DNA of 64,000 nucleotides from Leucogyrophana mollusca. Taxonomy: Eukaryota > Basidiomycota > Agaricomycetes > Boletales. The stretch is from contig MU266378.1 of NCBI GenBank assembly GCA_021014945.1, positions 1-64,000 of the forward strand, given 5' to 3'. The notes under the pieces are model-generated. The model had not been told where the DNA came from. It made no database searches and saw nothing but the letters and a program-made list of their open reading frames with translations. Positions 23,015 to 34,342 of the stretch are shown here, in pieces (the first letter of the stretch is position 1; every line of letters begins with the position of its first letter). The position numbers and the translations under genes were made by a program.

Positions 23015-24346
23015 ATGCCACCTGCCAACTCGGACGCCCGTAGAATTCATCGTCGCGTTTTTGGCTCCTCGCCCAGTCGAACCGCCTCGCAGCCAATGGG
23101 GGCGATATCGCCTAGGGATGATCCATACTACCCGTATACCACATATGAAGTCCCCGTTGGTCCAGAGGCAGCCGCACCGACGTCCGCTAGCCCTCCACCC
23201 GCCCAAGCGTTCTCGGACTCGACCACGCAGTACACCAACACAGTCCCACAAAGTGCCCCTGAAGTTATCTCACTGGCAGCCACCGGTACTGCTACACCCC
23301 ACCAGGGTACTCCTGAAAACGTCAAATCTGCAGCGATTGTTGCTGTCGTATTGATTGGCGTCCTGCTCTTGATAGTATTTGGAGGCGAGTTACTGCGACG
23401 GAGGCACAAGGACACTCCGGTGACTACGAAGGGAGGAAGCGATGCCTTGCGGACATACCTTTGTCGACGTACGCGGCAACACAAGGCAAGGCCGTCTCCC
23501 GGTGCCACAGGGGTCGCGATCCACAATCCCGAGATACCCTCCAAGTCCCCGAGGAAAATTCTTGAGAACGAGCGCCCATTCATAGCTGAGCGCACTCGGA
23601 GGACTGGGATAGCTGCGTTATGGCCATTCAAGCTTTTCTTTTCAACCTCCAGCATCTCATTGGTCCCTGGCTCATCTCTTGCACCTCCACCGCCGCAGAC
23701 GACTTGGTCGGAATTCCCCCTACCTGCAATTACGCTTAAGCCCTTTCTTGAACGTATACCCGAGGATCATGAAGACGATGCTCGTAGTCAGAGCTCGAGC
23801 GATATTGCGCTCACGCTTGGCCTGGCGATCCAGCGTTCCCTCGAGTCTAGTTCAATGGTCTCTTCAGTAGATCCGGGTTCCGACTTGCCCAAATCTTTCC
23901 TCAGCATGCGCTCGGACCGCGATAGTATCTTCAAGTGCGACTCCGGAGAGAACGATGAGGAAGACTCGACGACCGAATGCGGGACAGGCGAAGGGATTTC
24001 TACGACCATGAACGGCTCCTCGAGATCGTCACTCACAACCTTAGAAAGCGCCGATTTGGACTGCGAAGGCGAGGTGAAGGAAGAAGTATTCGAGCTGAGG
24101 AGGGCTCAGACGAGGAGCATGCAGATGAACAAGGCGGTGCTGCTTTCGCTTGGCGTTATCTTCAAAGACGCAGAGGCCGAGTCATCCGAGCCCCCACAAT
24201 CTACTGCAGACGATGAAGCGTCTTCCCAGTTCGCTGAGATGGCCTCTCTCGCAGCGCTGGCAGGCAGCTACAGCGCATCTACAGTTAACCTAGATGATTT
24301 TCCCGCTCCCCCATCGGTTCTGCCAAGATTCCCGAGTTTTGTGTAG
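23015..24346 (+). CDS. unknown single-pass membrane protein, 443 aa
   Basis: One uninterrupted exon. Residues 1-105 are Ser/Thr/Pro-rich without a signal peptide. One membrane helix, SAAIVAVVLIGVLLLIVFGGELL (about 108-130), is followed directly by RRRHK, so the C-terminal 310 residues should be cytosolic (positive-inside). The cytosolic part is disordered and acidic, with SSSDIALTLGLAIQRS, ESSSMVSSVDPGSDLPKSFLSMRSDRDS, a Glu/Asp stretch, and a more ordered end, RRAQTRSMQMNKAVLLSLGVIFKDAEAE and FAEMASLAALAGSYSASTVNLDDFPAPPSVLPRFPSFV. It resembles the Ser/Thr-rich single-pass architecture of fungal wall-stress sensors, but without the extracellular cysteine domain. Function unknown. Confidence 0.7.
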   Translation: MPPANSDARRIHRRVFGSSPSRTASQPMGAISPRDDPYYPYTTYEVPVGPEAAAPTSASPPPAQAFSDSTTQYTNTVPQSAPEVISLAATGTATPHQGTPENVKSAAIVAVVLIGVLLLIVFGGELLRRRHKDTPVTTKGGSDALRTYLCRRTRQHKARPSPGATGVAIHNPEIPSKSPRKILENERPFIAERTRRTGIAALWPFKLFFSTSSISLVPGSSLAPPPPQTTWSEFPLPAITLKPFLERIPEDHEDDARSQSSSDIALTLGLAIQRSLESSSMVSSVDPGSDLPKSFLSMRSDRDSIFKCDSGENDEEDSTTECGTGEGISTTMNGSSRSSLTTLESADLDCEGEVKEEVFELRRAQTRSMQMNKAVLLSLGVIFKDAEAESSEPPQSTADDEASSQFAEMASLAALAGSYSASTVNLDDFPAPPSVLPRFPSFV

Positions 24347-24675
24347 TGCAAGATATATTACTTTCAATATTTACCATCATGGTGTGTAAAACATGGCCTT
24401 GCTCGTCTTGCAAGAGTGTCCACGTCTCTGCATCTAATGGAGCGACGATACTGTTGCTTGAACGCGCTACAGTACGAGTGCGTGGCTAAAGGCTTGTCCG
24501 CGAGTAGCCCCTGGCACCATGACCAATTCTTCCCGTGCGTCACACGAAAGGAATGAATCCTTGCTTTAGGAGCCTTTGAGTCTATTGTTCAATGACGCCA
24601 ACAATGACGGGCTACCCTGAAATGTTTATAATGATGCGAGGAGATGAATTGACTCATCGCGCACCTTGTTTCACA
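24347..24675. other. intergenic, 329 nt
   Basis: Short 3' flank of the membrane protein gene and promoter of the NmrA-like gene. Nothing else recognised. Confidence 0.4.
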
Positions 24676-25846
24676 ATGTCACGAACAATCTGCATTACCT
24701 CTGCCGACGGACAGACCGGGCATCTCGTCGCTGAACTTCTGCTTGAGCAATTCTCCACTGAATTTAAACAATTATGTTGCCTCGCGTTGAACCCTGACAA
24801 ATGCGAGGACCTCAAACGCCTCGGGGCACAAGTCATCCCCCATAAACCCAAGGACCGCGATGGCCTTGTCCACGCTCTCAAAAGTACCGGGGCGGATACC
24901 ATCTTCCTTATCCCTCCTGCGCACAAGAACAAGCTTAGTCTCGCAAAGGAGATGATCGATGCCACTTACGAAGCCGGGATTAAAAACACCGTTTTACTGA
25001 GCGCTGCAGGCGCCGACCTCGCAGAGGAGAAGAAGCAGCATCAATTGCGCCAGTTCATCCACATTGAGGCCGAAGCTATGAAGCTTAGGTACCTTCCCGA
25101 TACCGAAGCAGGGACTTCACAGTGCATCATCCGGTAGGTTCTGTACGTGCCCAAGCATACCGGTGTCGTGAATTTACTTCCATAGTGCTGGTTTCTACGC
25201 CGAGAACCTCCTGCTCTGCGATAAAGATGTGAAAAAGAATAGCAAGCTTCGTCTCCCCATCGGCGACACTCACTCATTCGCTCCTATCGCTCTTGGTGAC
25301 ATCGCTAAAGCTGCTGCCAGTGTCCTTGTGAGCCAAGGTCCGCATGGGTTGGACGATAAGTTCCGTGGCCAATTAGTTGTCTTGACAGGGCCCATGTAGG
25401 AGACTTGACTTCCAGATGACGAACTCCATCTCACAGTTCCCTGCAGGATGGTTAACGGCCCCGAGTTGGCCGCAGTTGCATCCGAGGCAGGACTTAACAT
25501 CGGGTTTTCGGACATATCCGAGTAAGTTTTTATGTGACCGCATTTACCGAGATTCACCTTTCTTGTGATCAGGAACGAGGCGAAACAAATCCTGGAAGAT
25601 ACCGACGTTGACGCGGCCGAGCTGCAGTATCTCCTCGAGTATTATTCGCTCGTTCGCGAAGGGAAGACGAACTATGTCAGCACGTTGGCCTTCACGCCTA
25701 TCACGGGAGAATTGCCCACCCTCCCTCTTGAGTTCTTCCACCAGTATGATGCGACGTTCAAGCCCAAGAAGTGAGTTTATCCACGGTCTGGCGGGGTGTC
25801 GACTGAGACTTACCTTTGCATTGCTAGGCGGAGACTCCGCGAGTAA
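24676..25846 (+). CDS. NmrA-like NAD(P)-binding protein
   Basis: Atypical short-chain dehydrogenase fold. The start MSRTICITSADGQTGHLVAELLLEQ carries the N-terminal Rossmann glycine motif in the form (S/A)..GQTG. ADTIFLIPPAHKNKLSLAKEMIDATYEAGIKNTVLLSAAGAD matches the NmrA-family substrate-side strands, followed by the AGFYAENLL block after intron 1. The rest ends in YLLEYYSLVREGKTNYVSTLAFTPITGELPTLPLEFF and KPKKRRLRE. Five exons with introns of about 48-65 nt, all in frame. There is no Tyr-x3-Lys catalytic pair, so it is likelier a redox-sensing regulator or a reductase of unknown substrate. An in-frame ATG upstream (24592) gives a less typical N-terminus. Confidence 0.8.
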
Positions 25847-26538
25847 GCCTAGCTTCACGTGGGGTGAAAAGTAATATGTTAGATGCTGTGTACGGACTGC
25901 GCACTGTTTTGTCACCTCCATGCAGTCGTCGAATTTGTTTCTCTGGGTGAAAACTGAGTGATTTTTCGGATAGCTTGAGTACACATGCTTGTCTGATTCT
26001 GATATCCTTGAAATGATCTGAAATGGATGGGCCTCGGGGTTGGATGCAAAACATCTATACTCAGGTCGATCGATGGAGGTTTCCTACACAGAGTGTGGAC
26101 CTAGTTGCGTCCTTGCTGGTGATGCCTAATCGATGTGAGATAATTTTCCGGCAAAGTTTGCTTTGAAATCGCGGAGAATCGAGTCGCTCGTATCCAAGAT
26201 GTGGCAGTGTGCGGCAGGTTTCACGGAAGAGCCCCGGTCGCCTCGGCGGGAACGCGTTCCAAACTCGGGCAGTTGTGCGTTGGTCCGGGTGCGACCTGTT
26301 GGATTTGTGGAACCTCGGATCATGGAAAATATACAATAGACGAGTACAAGTGGGACCGTGCATACATTGGACAACATCACACACCTAATCGATATCGAGT
26401 TGGGCATCGCCTCACTTGGGAAATTAATGGTTAGCTGGCTCTTACTTATCACCGTCCCTCCCGAGGACGTCCCTTCCAAAGATTGGTGGCTGTGGTGCAG
26501 CGATGGGTTGTTTATCCTTGTTGCGCTCAGAGGCCCTT
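25847..26538. other. intergenic, 692 nt
   Basis: Between the NmrA-like gene and the KDZ element. No credible coding frame; overlapping frames on both strands lack motifs. Confidence 0.4.
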
Positions 26539-26546
26539 GCCAAACA
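26539..26546. repeat. target-site duplication, left copy (GCCAAACA)
   Basis: GCCAAACA occurs directly outside the left end of the KDZ element and again at 31787-31794. Flanking bases differ (T/G before, G/A after), so the match is exactly 8 bp, the duplication length reported for Zisupton-type elements. Confidence 0.8.
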
Positions 26547-26667
26547 GAGGGCATCCAGGAATCCGAAATTCCGGGTCCGTCCGGCCGACCGGGTCTGTCC
26601 GGGTCTGTCCGGGTCCAGCCATCAGCGTAACCTCCAGGTTGCTGGCTTTCTGTCAATCGACGACACA

Positions 26668-28891
26668 ATGAGCTCGTATGTCGCCTTATTGCGGCATCTC
26701 CAACGGAAGCCCGAGTCCATCAGCAGCTCGTCTTTCCGCACCCTTTTTCGATTCATTAGCCTTGCCTCGACCCTCAAAGACGACATCATTCTTGCCCAAC
26801 CGCCCACTTTTCCAGCCTCCTCTCCTCCCGATGTTCTGTCCCCTGTTTTCAGTGCTTTCCTCGGTGCGGGCTGCTCCATATCTTCGGCGGAGGTTGAGGC
26901 CACTTGGGATTTGCTGAAGGATGTGATTTGGAGTGGGGGCATTGGGATGGATGTCACAGATGTATGGGATCAGCTCGGTGGACGGCGGGGACTCAGTACG
27001 TTGCCTTCGATCTATCAATGGCTGGTCTATACTAATTGTAATTGTAGCTGAGCATACCCTTTATCCTCCGAGCCACTCTTGCCTTCGCGTTGACTGTGTA
27101 CGCCGTGGAAAAGGCTTGCTACTCAAAAAGGCCGAGCAGCGACAGGTTGTCCTGATCACGTTCGCTGAGGGACCTCGTCCTGCAAAATCAGTACATCTTT
27201 ACTGCGAAGGTGATGACACACTTGTCTCTCGGCACCTTCCACTTACTTTTGCTTTTTCCAGCATGCCAGGTCGATTATCGTCACAACTACAGCGTCTTTC
27301 GTGGTGAACGCATGTATTATGAACACCAACCCGAGAACGTCCAGGTCGCAGACCATGTTTTCATGGAACATCAGGTCATCGAACTATTCAAGACTGCGAT
27401 GGATGTGTCCTGGTAAGGGAATGATCACTCGGATCTATTGTCGTGGTCTAGAGAGTGATATGTCCACGCAGGACATCAGCAACCAATTGTGCGCGGCTAT
27501 ACAACTTCTGTCTTTCTCATGGCAATCAGGCGCCCGAGGGCTATCCTGTAAAATTTGAGATATCAGGGGACCATGTCTGGGATGCATTCGTGATCACCTC
27601 CCTTCTTGATGACTGTAAACGTCGTATGAAAAAGCTTGTTGTTCCTCATACGGGCACTCAGCGGGATCGGTTTGTAGTAGCAACTATTGCCAGGAATCGC
27701 CGTATACGACTCTATGGTTATGAGGACACCCGCCGTCATCACTGTGCGAAATGCACACGCACGTACATGAACCCCGAAGGCATTGGTATGTGCGGCAATG
27801 TTATCCCTTACGCTGAACTGACACACACAAAAGTCACCCACAAGGTTTCTGTAGTCGTAGTCGATGGTGTCACTGTGGGCCATCCATGCTGTGCGGTATA
27901 CAATTGCCACGTCCCGTTATCGAACAACCATCACCGCTTTTGTCCCACTCATTCAGACCATGGTGGCCGGTGTGCAATCATCGGCTGTGACCTGCCTGTT
28001 GTACAGGGCCACCGCACTTGTTCAACTTCACAGCACCGCAGCATCGAGGATGCACATGAACTGCGGGGCCAGTCCCGTTTCCAGCTCCAAGACCGTCTCG
28101 CCCGTGCAAGAGTCGCCCATCCTAACGATGCAGTCGCAGAAGATATCGAGATCTCAGCACTGGCCGATCAGCCCAATGCGGAGGAGGAGTACGAGTTTGA
28201 TGAGAGTGGAAGAGTCCTTCCTACTGATCAACCTTTGTTGGAGCTGAACCACCGTGGTGGGAGTGGAGCAGCAAGGCCGACACGACGAAAGGTGAAGGCA
28301 ATGTTTGGTCGGCGGCGAACCCACAACGAACAGTTGATGGTTGCACCGTGTGGCATGATCATTGCACGTCAGACCTTCTTTGGGGCCGAAGGAGTGGCTA
28401 GTGTTGTGGTATGTACAGATAGTGGCTTCTCCGAGCTGTTTTCATCAGAAACACCTTCACGATAGGAATTCATCAAGACAGTCTATGCTGAAAATGATGC
28501 CATCAAACCCGACCACATTTTCTTCGACAACAACTGCACTTTGGCCAATATGGTGAAGAATGACCCCTTCTTCGACAATATTGGTCTGTCTGTCGATGTT
28601 TTTCATTTCAAGTGCAAACATTCGGAGACAGATACGTTCTGCCAGGAGAACTGTAATCCAGCAGCATTCCCAGAGCTTTCAGGTGACGATGGAAAGGGGT
28701 GGCGGTTTAACTCTTCTGTTGCAGAGCAAACCAATGGTTGGTTTGGTGGCTATCACTCCATATGTCGTGAAATGCTAGTCCACAAGTATAATTTTTTTTT
28801 GGATGAGCTGATTCTTAGGCGGAATCGGCGCACGAAGGAGAAACTGGTGCGAGAGGGGCAGCGACCACGTACATGGCCACGAAACCAGTAG
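26668..28891 (+). CDS. KDZ transposase-like protein with CxC5 and CxC6 cysteine clusters
   Basis: Six exons. The N-terminal helical region (MSSYVALLRHLQ...) is followed by a CxC5-like cluster: TEHTLYPPSHSCLRVDC, then LYCEACQVDYRHNYSVFRGERMYYE. After SWTSATNCARLYNFCL comes the CxC6-like cluster: RHHCAKCTRTY, VVVVDGVTVGHPCCAVYNCHVPL, HRFCPTH and CAIIGCDLPVVQGHRTC. The catalytic-side region is HNEQLMVAPCGMIIARQTFFGAEG, KPDHIFFDNNCTLANMVKNDPFF, DVFHFKCKH, TFCQENCNP and FNSSVAEQTNGWFGGYHSICREML. The D of FFDNN and the E of VAEQTN fit the second and third acidic residues of the RNaseH-fold transposase. It ends in a basic tail. No stop or frameshift was found. Confidence 0.85.
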
Positions 28892-29127
28892 ATCTTCCTT
28901 ACCGTGGTGTAGATGTATAAGGAGTACAACAACATAGATGCTACGAGACAGAATAGGTGTACATTTGACAAAGACTAAGGTACTACATGGGATTATTGTC
29001 TGGGATTGTCGAGAATAGACAGTATTGTGAGAGGTAGAGGTACAATATCGAAGGTTTGGCACAGCAAGTAATTGAATCACGATGAGAAAACAAAAGGAAT
29101 GAAGAGATGAGGAAGGTTGAAACCAAC

Positions 29128-31408
29128 CTAGGAGGGCCGCTCAGCGACCTTCATGAAGGCACTCCATAGCCCTTTCCTCGTTCTACCATACTGCACGAAG
29201 CGCTTTTTAAGCGCCTTGTTGGCATTCCAGTCCCACACCCTGCGGTTGTCGTAGAAAGTCGTGCTTTTGAAAGGAACACCGAAGTGCTTGGCAAAGGCTT
29301 CTGGTACACTGCGATGAGCCTCTGCAGCAAGCCGGCACTTCACGAATCCCTGTCCAACATCAACGGCATAGAAGTCCACCGGCCAGTGGATGACATTCTC
29401 AACCTCGATTGGTTTGTTCCTCGAGCCGCCACGTGAAAGAAGGCTCCCAGAACTTTCCGTCTTCACGATGGGCTCTGAAGATGATGGTGAGGGAGAATGC
29501 GAAGCATTGGACTCGGCCCATGACGAGGTGGGGGCATCTAAGGGCACAAATGACCCAACCGAAGGAGACCGCCGTTGGGACACAGGGTGTGCCACTGCAT
29601 GCCGTGAACGAGACCGTGTGCGCTTCGTGGGGACCACAACCGGCCCAGATGATGACGAAGACGACATTGAATCTATTGATGGGGAACGAGAGTGAAGCCG
29701 AGTGGTCATTGGTGGATGAGTGGGTACAGGTGCACTGTTGTCATCGTCGCTGAGGGATATCACGGAATCCAAGCGGGCATGCTTTGCGGGACGTGGGCGA
29801 GCTGGTACAGGTGCAGTATCATCATCGTCGCTGATAGATATTATAGAATCCAAGCAAGCGTGCTTTGCGGGACGCACAGGGCCCTTTGTGCGACGACCAT
29901 TGTGGCACCTGGCATGAATGGTAGGCACCGGTCCCTCGTCTCTCTCATCCTCGTCGCTGACAGCAACACCGACAGTGGATGGGGAACCTGGTCGCGAGGA
30001 ACGAGCACGAGAGGCAGCACGCATAAACTTGCGTTCATTGGGAAGGCCCTGGATAATATTGGGGCTGCCGGGTCGCTCGAGTTTTGATAAGTGCTGATCG
30101 AAGTCCTTGCATTCGCTGACATGAGCTTGTTTGACAAGAAGGATGCCATTGTCACGTGGCATTAATGTGACCATGTGCCCGACATCGAAGTGAGTCCAGA
30201 TGTCAAGGAGGCGGTTGTACCTCTGGACAGGCCTCGTTGGGTCAAGGCCGAGTTTGCGAAGTACGTCGATGGTAAAGAAGAATCGTGGTAGCTTGAAACC
30301 GTCCTGGAACTCATAGATCATCGGTACAAGGCCATCCTGGAAACCGTCATGATCAGCAACAATGGTAAGATGACACCACGAAGTCTTACCTCAGTCCAGG
30401 CATAGGTGAGGACATTATTCTTCGCACGTTGGGCTGCTTGGATTTGCTCACGGTCACGCTGACGCTGCTCCTCTTCGATCTCTTCTTCACGTGCATTTTG
30501 TGCAGTGAATGCAGGTGGCATCTGTGTAGCATAACGAGGTGCGGAACCAGGTGCACGGCCTTTACGTGGAGCAGCAGGCGGTGGATGTGGGTGAGAGGTG
30601 GATGGGACTGGGGGGAGATCGATGGCACGGCCTTTGCCCTTGTCAACACGGCGGGGAGGTACCACATCAGCGGCATGAGGACGCGAAGGACTGGCGAGGG
30701 GACATGGCACAGGTATGTCATCTTCGCAATCGTCATGTGCAGTCGGCGAGGGAGCGTGGGCGGGTTGAAATGAGCGGTCCTCACCCGATGATGACATAGT
30801 AGGTGGTTCGACAGGCAATGTGTGGTCCTCAACTTGAGGGTCTGTTCGAAGCTCCAGATCCAGCTGCAAAACAGCAGCCGGCGGGTGACCTTTCAAACTA
30901 CATCCACCCAAGAGACCACAGTGTTTCCGGCAAGCGCCTCTGTCGCATGCTGAATGTGGACGCTTCTGACACACAAACGCGATGCACAGGAGGAGTATAG
31001 TGGCATCTTTCGGACGCATAGGCTGGGAGACGGGTACCAGCCGCGGAACTGCAGCAACAACGGGAACGGCGGGGGGAGACCCCAAAACAGGCGAGACCTT
31101 TGGGCTGGTGGCCCCCGGCGCCCATCGAACAAACGAGCACACAGTCTCGGTCTCAGGATTGTACCCATTGCACTAGAAGAACGTGTCAGTAGTCGTCTGT
31201 CTCATAAGCAAACACTTACACGCGCTATCCATCTGCCCTGATTGCCATTCTCAGTTGACTTGCATCGCTTCCAAGATGCATTCTCGCCACAATTGTTGCA
31301 GGGCCACACGAAGGACGGTCTTGGTTGGGCTAGCCGGAAGTTCATTACACGCTCCCGTTCATCCTGTTGTGACGAGTATGTAAGCTGGGACGACGATGGA
31401 GCATCCAT
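29128..31408 (-). CDS. KDZ companion protein with GRF-like and second zinc-binding motifs
   Basis: Exon 1 (start 31408) encodes RPSFVWPCNNCGENASWKRCKSTENGNQGRWIAR, then CNGYNPETETVC in exon 2. The pattern C..CG...(W)..C......G.W...C resembles the GRF zinc finger, which binds single-stranded nucleic acid. A second cluster, CIAFVCQKRPHSACDRGACRKHCGLLGGCSLKGH, is a Cys/His finger I have seen in related mushroom proteins. A long disordered, Pro/Ser/Asp-rich middle follows, with a short repeat (ACLDSIISISDDD and ARLDSVISLSDDD), and then PRFFFTIDVLRKLGL and TLMPRDNGILLVKQAHVSECKDFDQHL. The C-terminus, VDFYAVDVGQGFVKCRLA...WSAFMKVAERPS, looks folded. Probably a DNA-binding partner of the transposase; this is inference from position and motifs. 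Confidence 0.72.
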
Positions 31409-31786
31409 GATAGGCTTAGAATCTAGTTCAGTACATAAAGTAAGATCAATGGACAAGCGGGTAGAAAACGAGGGACTGACCTGTAGTGTCTGCATAGCGG
31501 GCGGAACAGATCAACCACGATAAGGTAAATGAATGTGTTGCTTTGCGGTACAGTTAGCAAAAGGACCAGAAATACAAGGAAATATAGCTTACCGGTGAGA
31601 TAGAGTGATAGCGACATACCGGGAGGTGGCGGGTTCGAGAAAGTGTAGCGCTTGACGAAACGGCAGATGCACGGCGAGAGAGAACGACGTGGGGCGCGTT
31701 GTTGATGTTCGGAACGGGACAGAGCCGCACAGAGCCGGACGGAGCCGGAGCCGCACTGGCGGAGTTTCGGAATCCCCGACTTTCTG

Positions 31787-31794
31787 GCCAAACA
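31787..31794. repeat. target-site duplication, right copy (GCCAAACA)
   Basis: Second copy of the 8-bp sequence that flanks the KDZ element, immediately after its right end. Confidence 0.8.
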
Positions 31795-32039
31795 AGACAT
31801 ACAACTTGCCGCGTCTACTACCGCATTCCCAAAAAGGAAATAAGCACGTATACTAACCTTCCGGCCTTTCTCTGGCCTGTGCAATGAGTTTTTGAGCTAT
31901 AAAGACGAGGTTTTAACGTCTGGAAACCCCACCACTCTGGCCTTTTGGCTTAGATCAAGTGTAGTATGACTGATCTATAGGTATTGTAATCCTAAATGCA
32001 GTAATTGCCCGATTGAGAAGGGGTTAAACAGCACGTACA

Positions 32040-33404
32040 AACAAGCAATGCTAACAAACAAACCGCAATTGCGGCGCGAATAAACAATGCTCGGAAGTAT
32101 CCGCAAACAAACACAATTGTGGCGTGAATAAGCAACGCTTGGGAGTCCTGGCTTGCAAACTCCAGCGCACTGATCGTGTTCCACCCTACACAGGCAGCTT
32201 ACACTCACCAGCCACGGCGTCGTGTTGTCATCCAATTTCAAGGATGCAGCGTCCAGTCCACTCACGGCGCGCCCCAATATGCCCTGCAAAGTGCAGCCCA
32301 AGGAATTCGATGTATCGACAAGACGATTCTTACCACCGGACACGTCGCCCAGCACCATTGCGACTCCTCACAGTGATGCGGGGCGCTGCTGCTGCTCCCT
32401 CAGGTGTCACTCGGTGCACTAGTACAAGCCGCTAAAGTACGTAGTACCTACCCCACCATCCCACCAGGCAGCATCCCCTTCACTCATCTGCTTCGTCTTG
32501 GCCCTTCGGCACGAACCACTTCGTTGGTAGTCATGCCTCACTACGGCTTACAGGCCCACGGGCTCGTCTGTTCACGTATGTGGCACTTGGGTATAGTCTC
32601 ATCGTGCCGCCTCACTTATTGACCAGCAGGTTGTTGGCATTGCGAGAGCGCCTCGATTTAAAGGGAGTAATTCAGGCGCTGCATCCTCCGTGATGTAGCC
32701 AGGGGCATTTCCACCATGTTAATTATTAGAAACCACTGCCGAATGTCACAAACGCCGGTGTTTCTACAAAGCCCAGCGTCTTTGCTGGTTTGTTGGTGTT
32801 CATCAGTGGGAACCAACCACCTGAGGCATTGATCGATTGTCCATGCCCGATGTTGCATCCACTAAAGGTTCGCGAATAAACAACGCTCGGGAGTCTCCGT
32901 GGTCGGCTAATGCCGCTCACTCCAGCACACTGACAGTGATTGCATTCCACCTTGCACAGGTAGCTCATATCCAGCCAGTGTCGTCTCGCCGCCCGATCCA
33001 CAACCATGTGGCGCCCAGTCCACTCACAGCATGCCCCAATAAGTCAGCACAGTGCGCCTGACGGAATTCGACGTTATCGATGGGACAGGTCTTCAACACT
33101 GGTGTTCCCCATCACCTCAGCCACGCGCGCCTCCTCGCAGTGATCCGGGCGCTGCTTCAGCTCCCTCAGGTGCCACTCGATGCAACTAGTTTCAGCTGCC
33201 GCAGTACCAAGCAGCGTCCTAGCATCACGAGACGGAATCCCCTTCAGTCACCTGCGCTGTCTCAACCCTCTGGCACCAACCGCTGGTGTTTCTACAAAGC
33301 CCAGCATCTTTACTGGTTTGCTGGTGTTCATCAGTGGCAACCAACCACCTGAGGCATTGATTGATTGTCCACGCCCGACGTCGCATCCACTAACGGTTTT
33401 TCGA
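32040..33404. repeat. degenerate tandem repeats (about 50-bp and about 0.5-0.8-kb units)
   Basis: Large unit: copy 1 about 32126-32868 and copy 2 about 32869-33404 share ordered anchors, including GCTCCCTCAGGTG (32394, 33160), TGTTTCTACAAAGCCCAGC (32759, 33287) and CAACCACCTGAGGCATTGAT (about 32814 and 33342). Copy 1 has about 215 extra bases before the third anchor. Small unit: GCGAATAAACAATGCTCGG-like words recur at about 32077 and 32126 with ACAAACAAAC stretches, and again at 32870. No transposon protein or long terminal repeat was recognised. It could be a decayed non-coding element or a minisatellite. Confidence 0.6.
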
Positions 33405-33576
33405 TACCCTTCTCGCTCACTGATCCTTCCTCACCAGGCATGTTACCTTTTTGGGAATTTGGCCCCCAGACCAGGCGGTGAACTCTCGATCTCGGCGCCC
33501 ACTGCCAGTGCTCTGTTGGTAATCTCGTGCCACGTCTTTTCTCCACCGTTGGGCCCGTCGAAATATTCTCTATTTT

Positions 33577-33613
33577 ATAGTTTAACCACTATAATGGAGG
33601 CACCGCCTCCATT
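33577..33613. other. two adjacent hairpins
   Basis: ATAGT(TTAACC)ACTAT at 33577-33592 is followed at once by AATGGAGGC(ACC)GCCTCCATT at 33593-33613, a perfect 9-bp stem. No function is evident; it could be a remnant end of an element. Confidence 0.4.
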
Positions 33614-34342
33614 CTTTGGTTATCAAATTTTTGCCGCCCTTGACCCTTTGAGCTCTGCTTGCAACTCGAAGGGCGCGATGACCTTGCCACTGCACTACCG
33701 GCTTGTGTCGTCGGGGGATCCTTCTTTCCATGTCCTTCTTTCTCTTTGTGGTGTCACTATTTCATGGTCATTTGACTATGTATGGGGCTCAACAAACAGA
33801 TATAAGGATCCCACTTGTTTTATTCATATCTAGTACTTGATACTTCTGTGTAGAATTATGGGCCGTATGCTCGTGTCTACCAGCTGAAGACGTCTTGATC
33901 TTTAAACTAATTGTGGTTGGCTAGCTATCAGTGCACTGAAACCTCGCAAATGATCGGTGATCACAGAGGATGATCGGAGTCGATCAAGTATTATTGTCCT
34001 TTTCGGGAAACTTGTCACGTGAAGAAGCGCCCCCTCACTTGCATCGACCATAGCACCGCGACGATGGCCCATCCATGTTTCCAAGCGGACACGGGGTCTT
34101 TACATGCATCTGTATCAGTCCAACCAAACATGAAATGCCATAGTGACCCCTTCCCGCAGCGTTTTCATGTGCGATGTACAACGCACGACCTTGTTCAACA
34201 AAAAGCGGCACCCACACGTGACAATCGCGTCTGTGACACTGTCACAGACTCTATTGTCTTTCAACCATGAGACAGACATGCGGCGGTTGCAACTTACACC
34301 AGGCTTGTTCTCATATCACTACACCTATAAGCTGGTCTGATC

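Larger units (their letters stand above)
26547..31786. mobile_element. KDZ-class DNA transposon, 5,240 bp, with two genes
   Basis: Bounded by the 8-bp repeat GCCAAACA. The ends are imperfect inverted repeats: 18 of the first 27 positions match, and 14 of 16 in the inner part (GGAATCCGAAATTCCG at the left, GGGATTCCGAAACTCCG at the right, read inward). Next to each end lie short repeats of the type CGGGTCTGTCCGGG (left) and CGGCTCTGTSCGG (right). Inside are the transposase-like gene (26668-28891, plus) and a companion gene (29128-31408, minus) with only 236 nt between their stops. Both genes look intact, so the element may be young or recently active. Confidence 0.82.
31795..34342. other. repeat-rich gene-poor stretch, 2.5 kb
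   Basis: From the KDZ element to the P450 start. It holds the degenerate tandem repeats at 32040-33404 and two adjacent hairpins at 33577-33613. No coding frame with recognisable motifs was found. The last 450 nt before 34343 contain CACGTG-type words (near 34016 and 34215) and are the likely P450 promoter. Confidence 0.5.

Noticed and set aside
28900..29120. A gene between the two convergent KDZ genes
   Set aside because: Only about 236 nt remain; the minus-strand frames there are low in complexity and overlap the transposase 3' end.
31795..34342. Possible LTR retrotransposon or CRISPR-like array
   Set aside because: The repeats are few, long and diverged, with no regular short repeat-spacer pattern, no primer-binding site and no pol gene.
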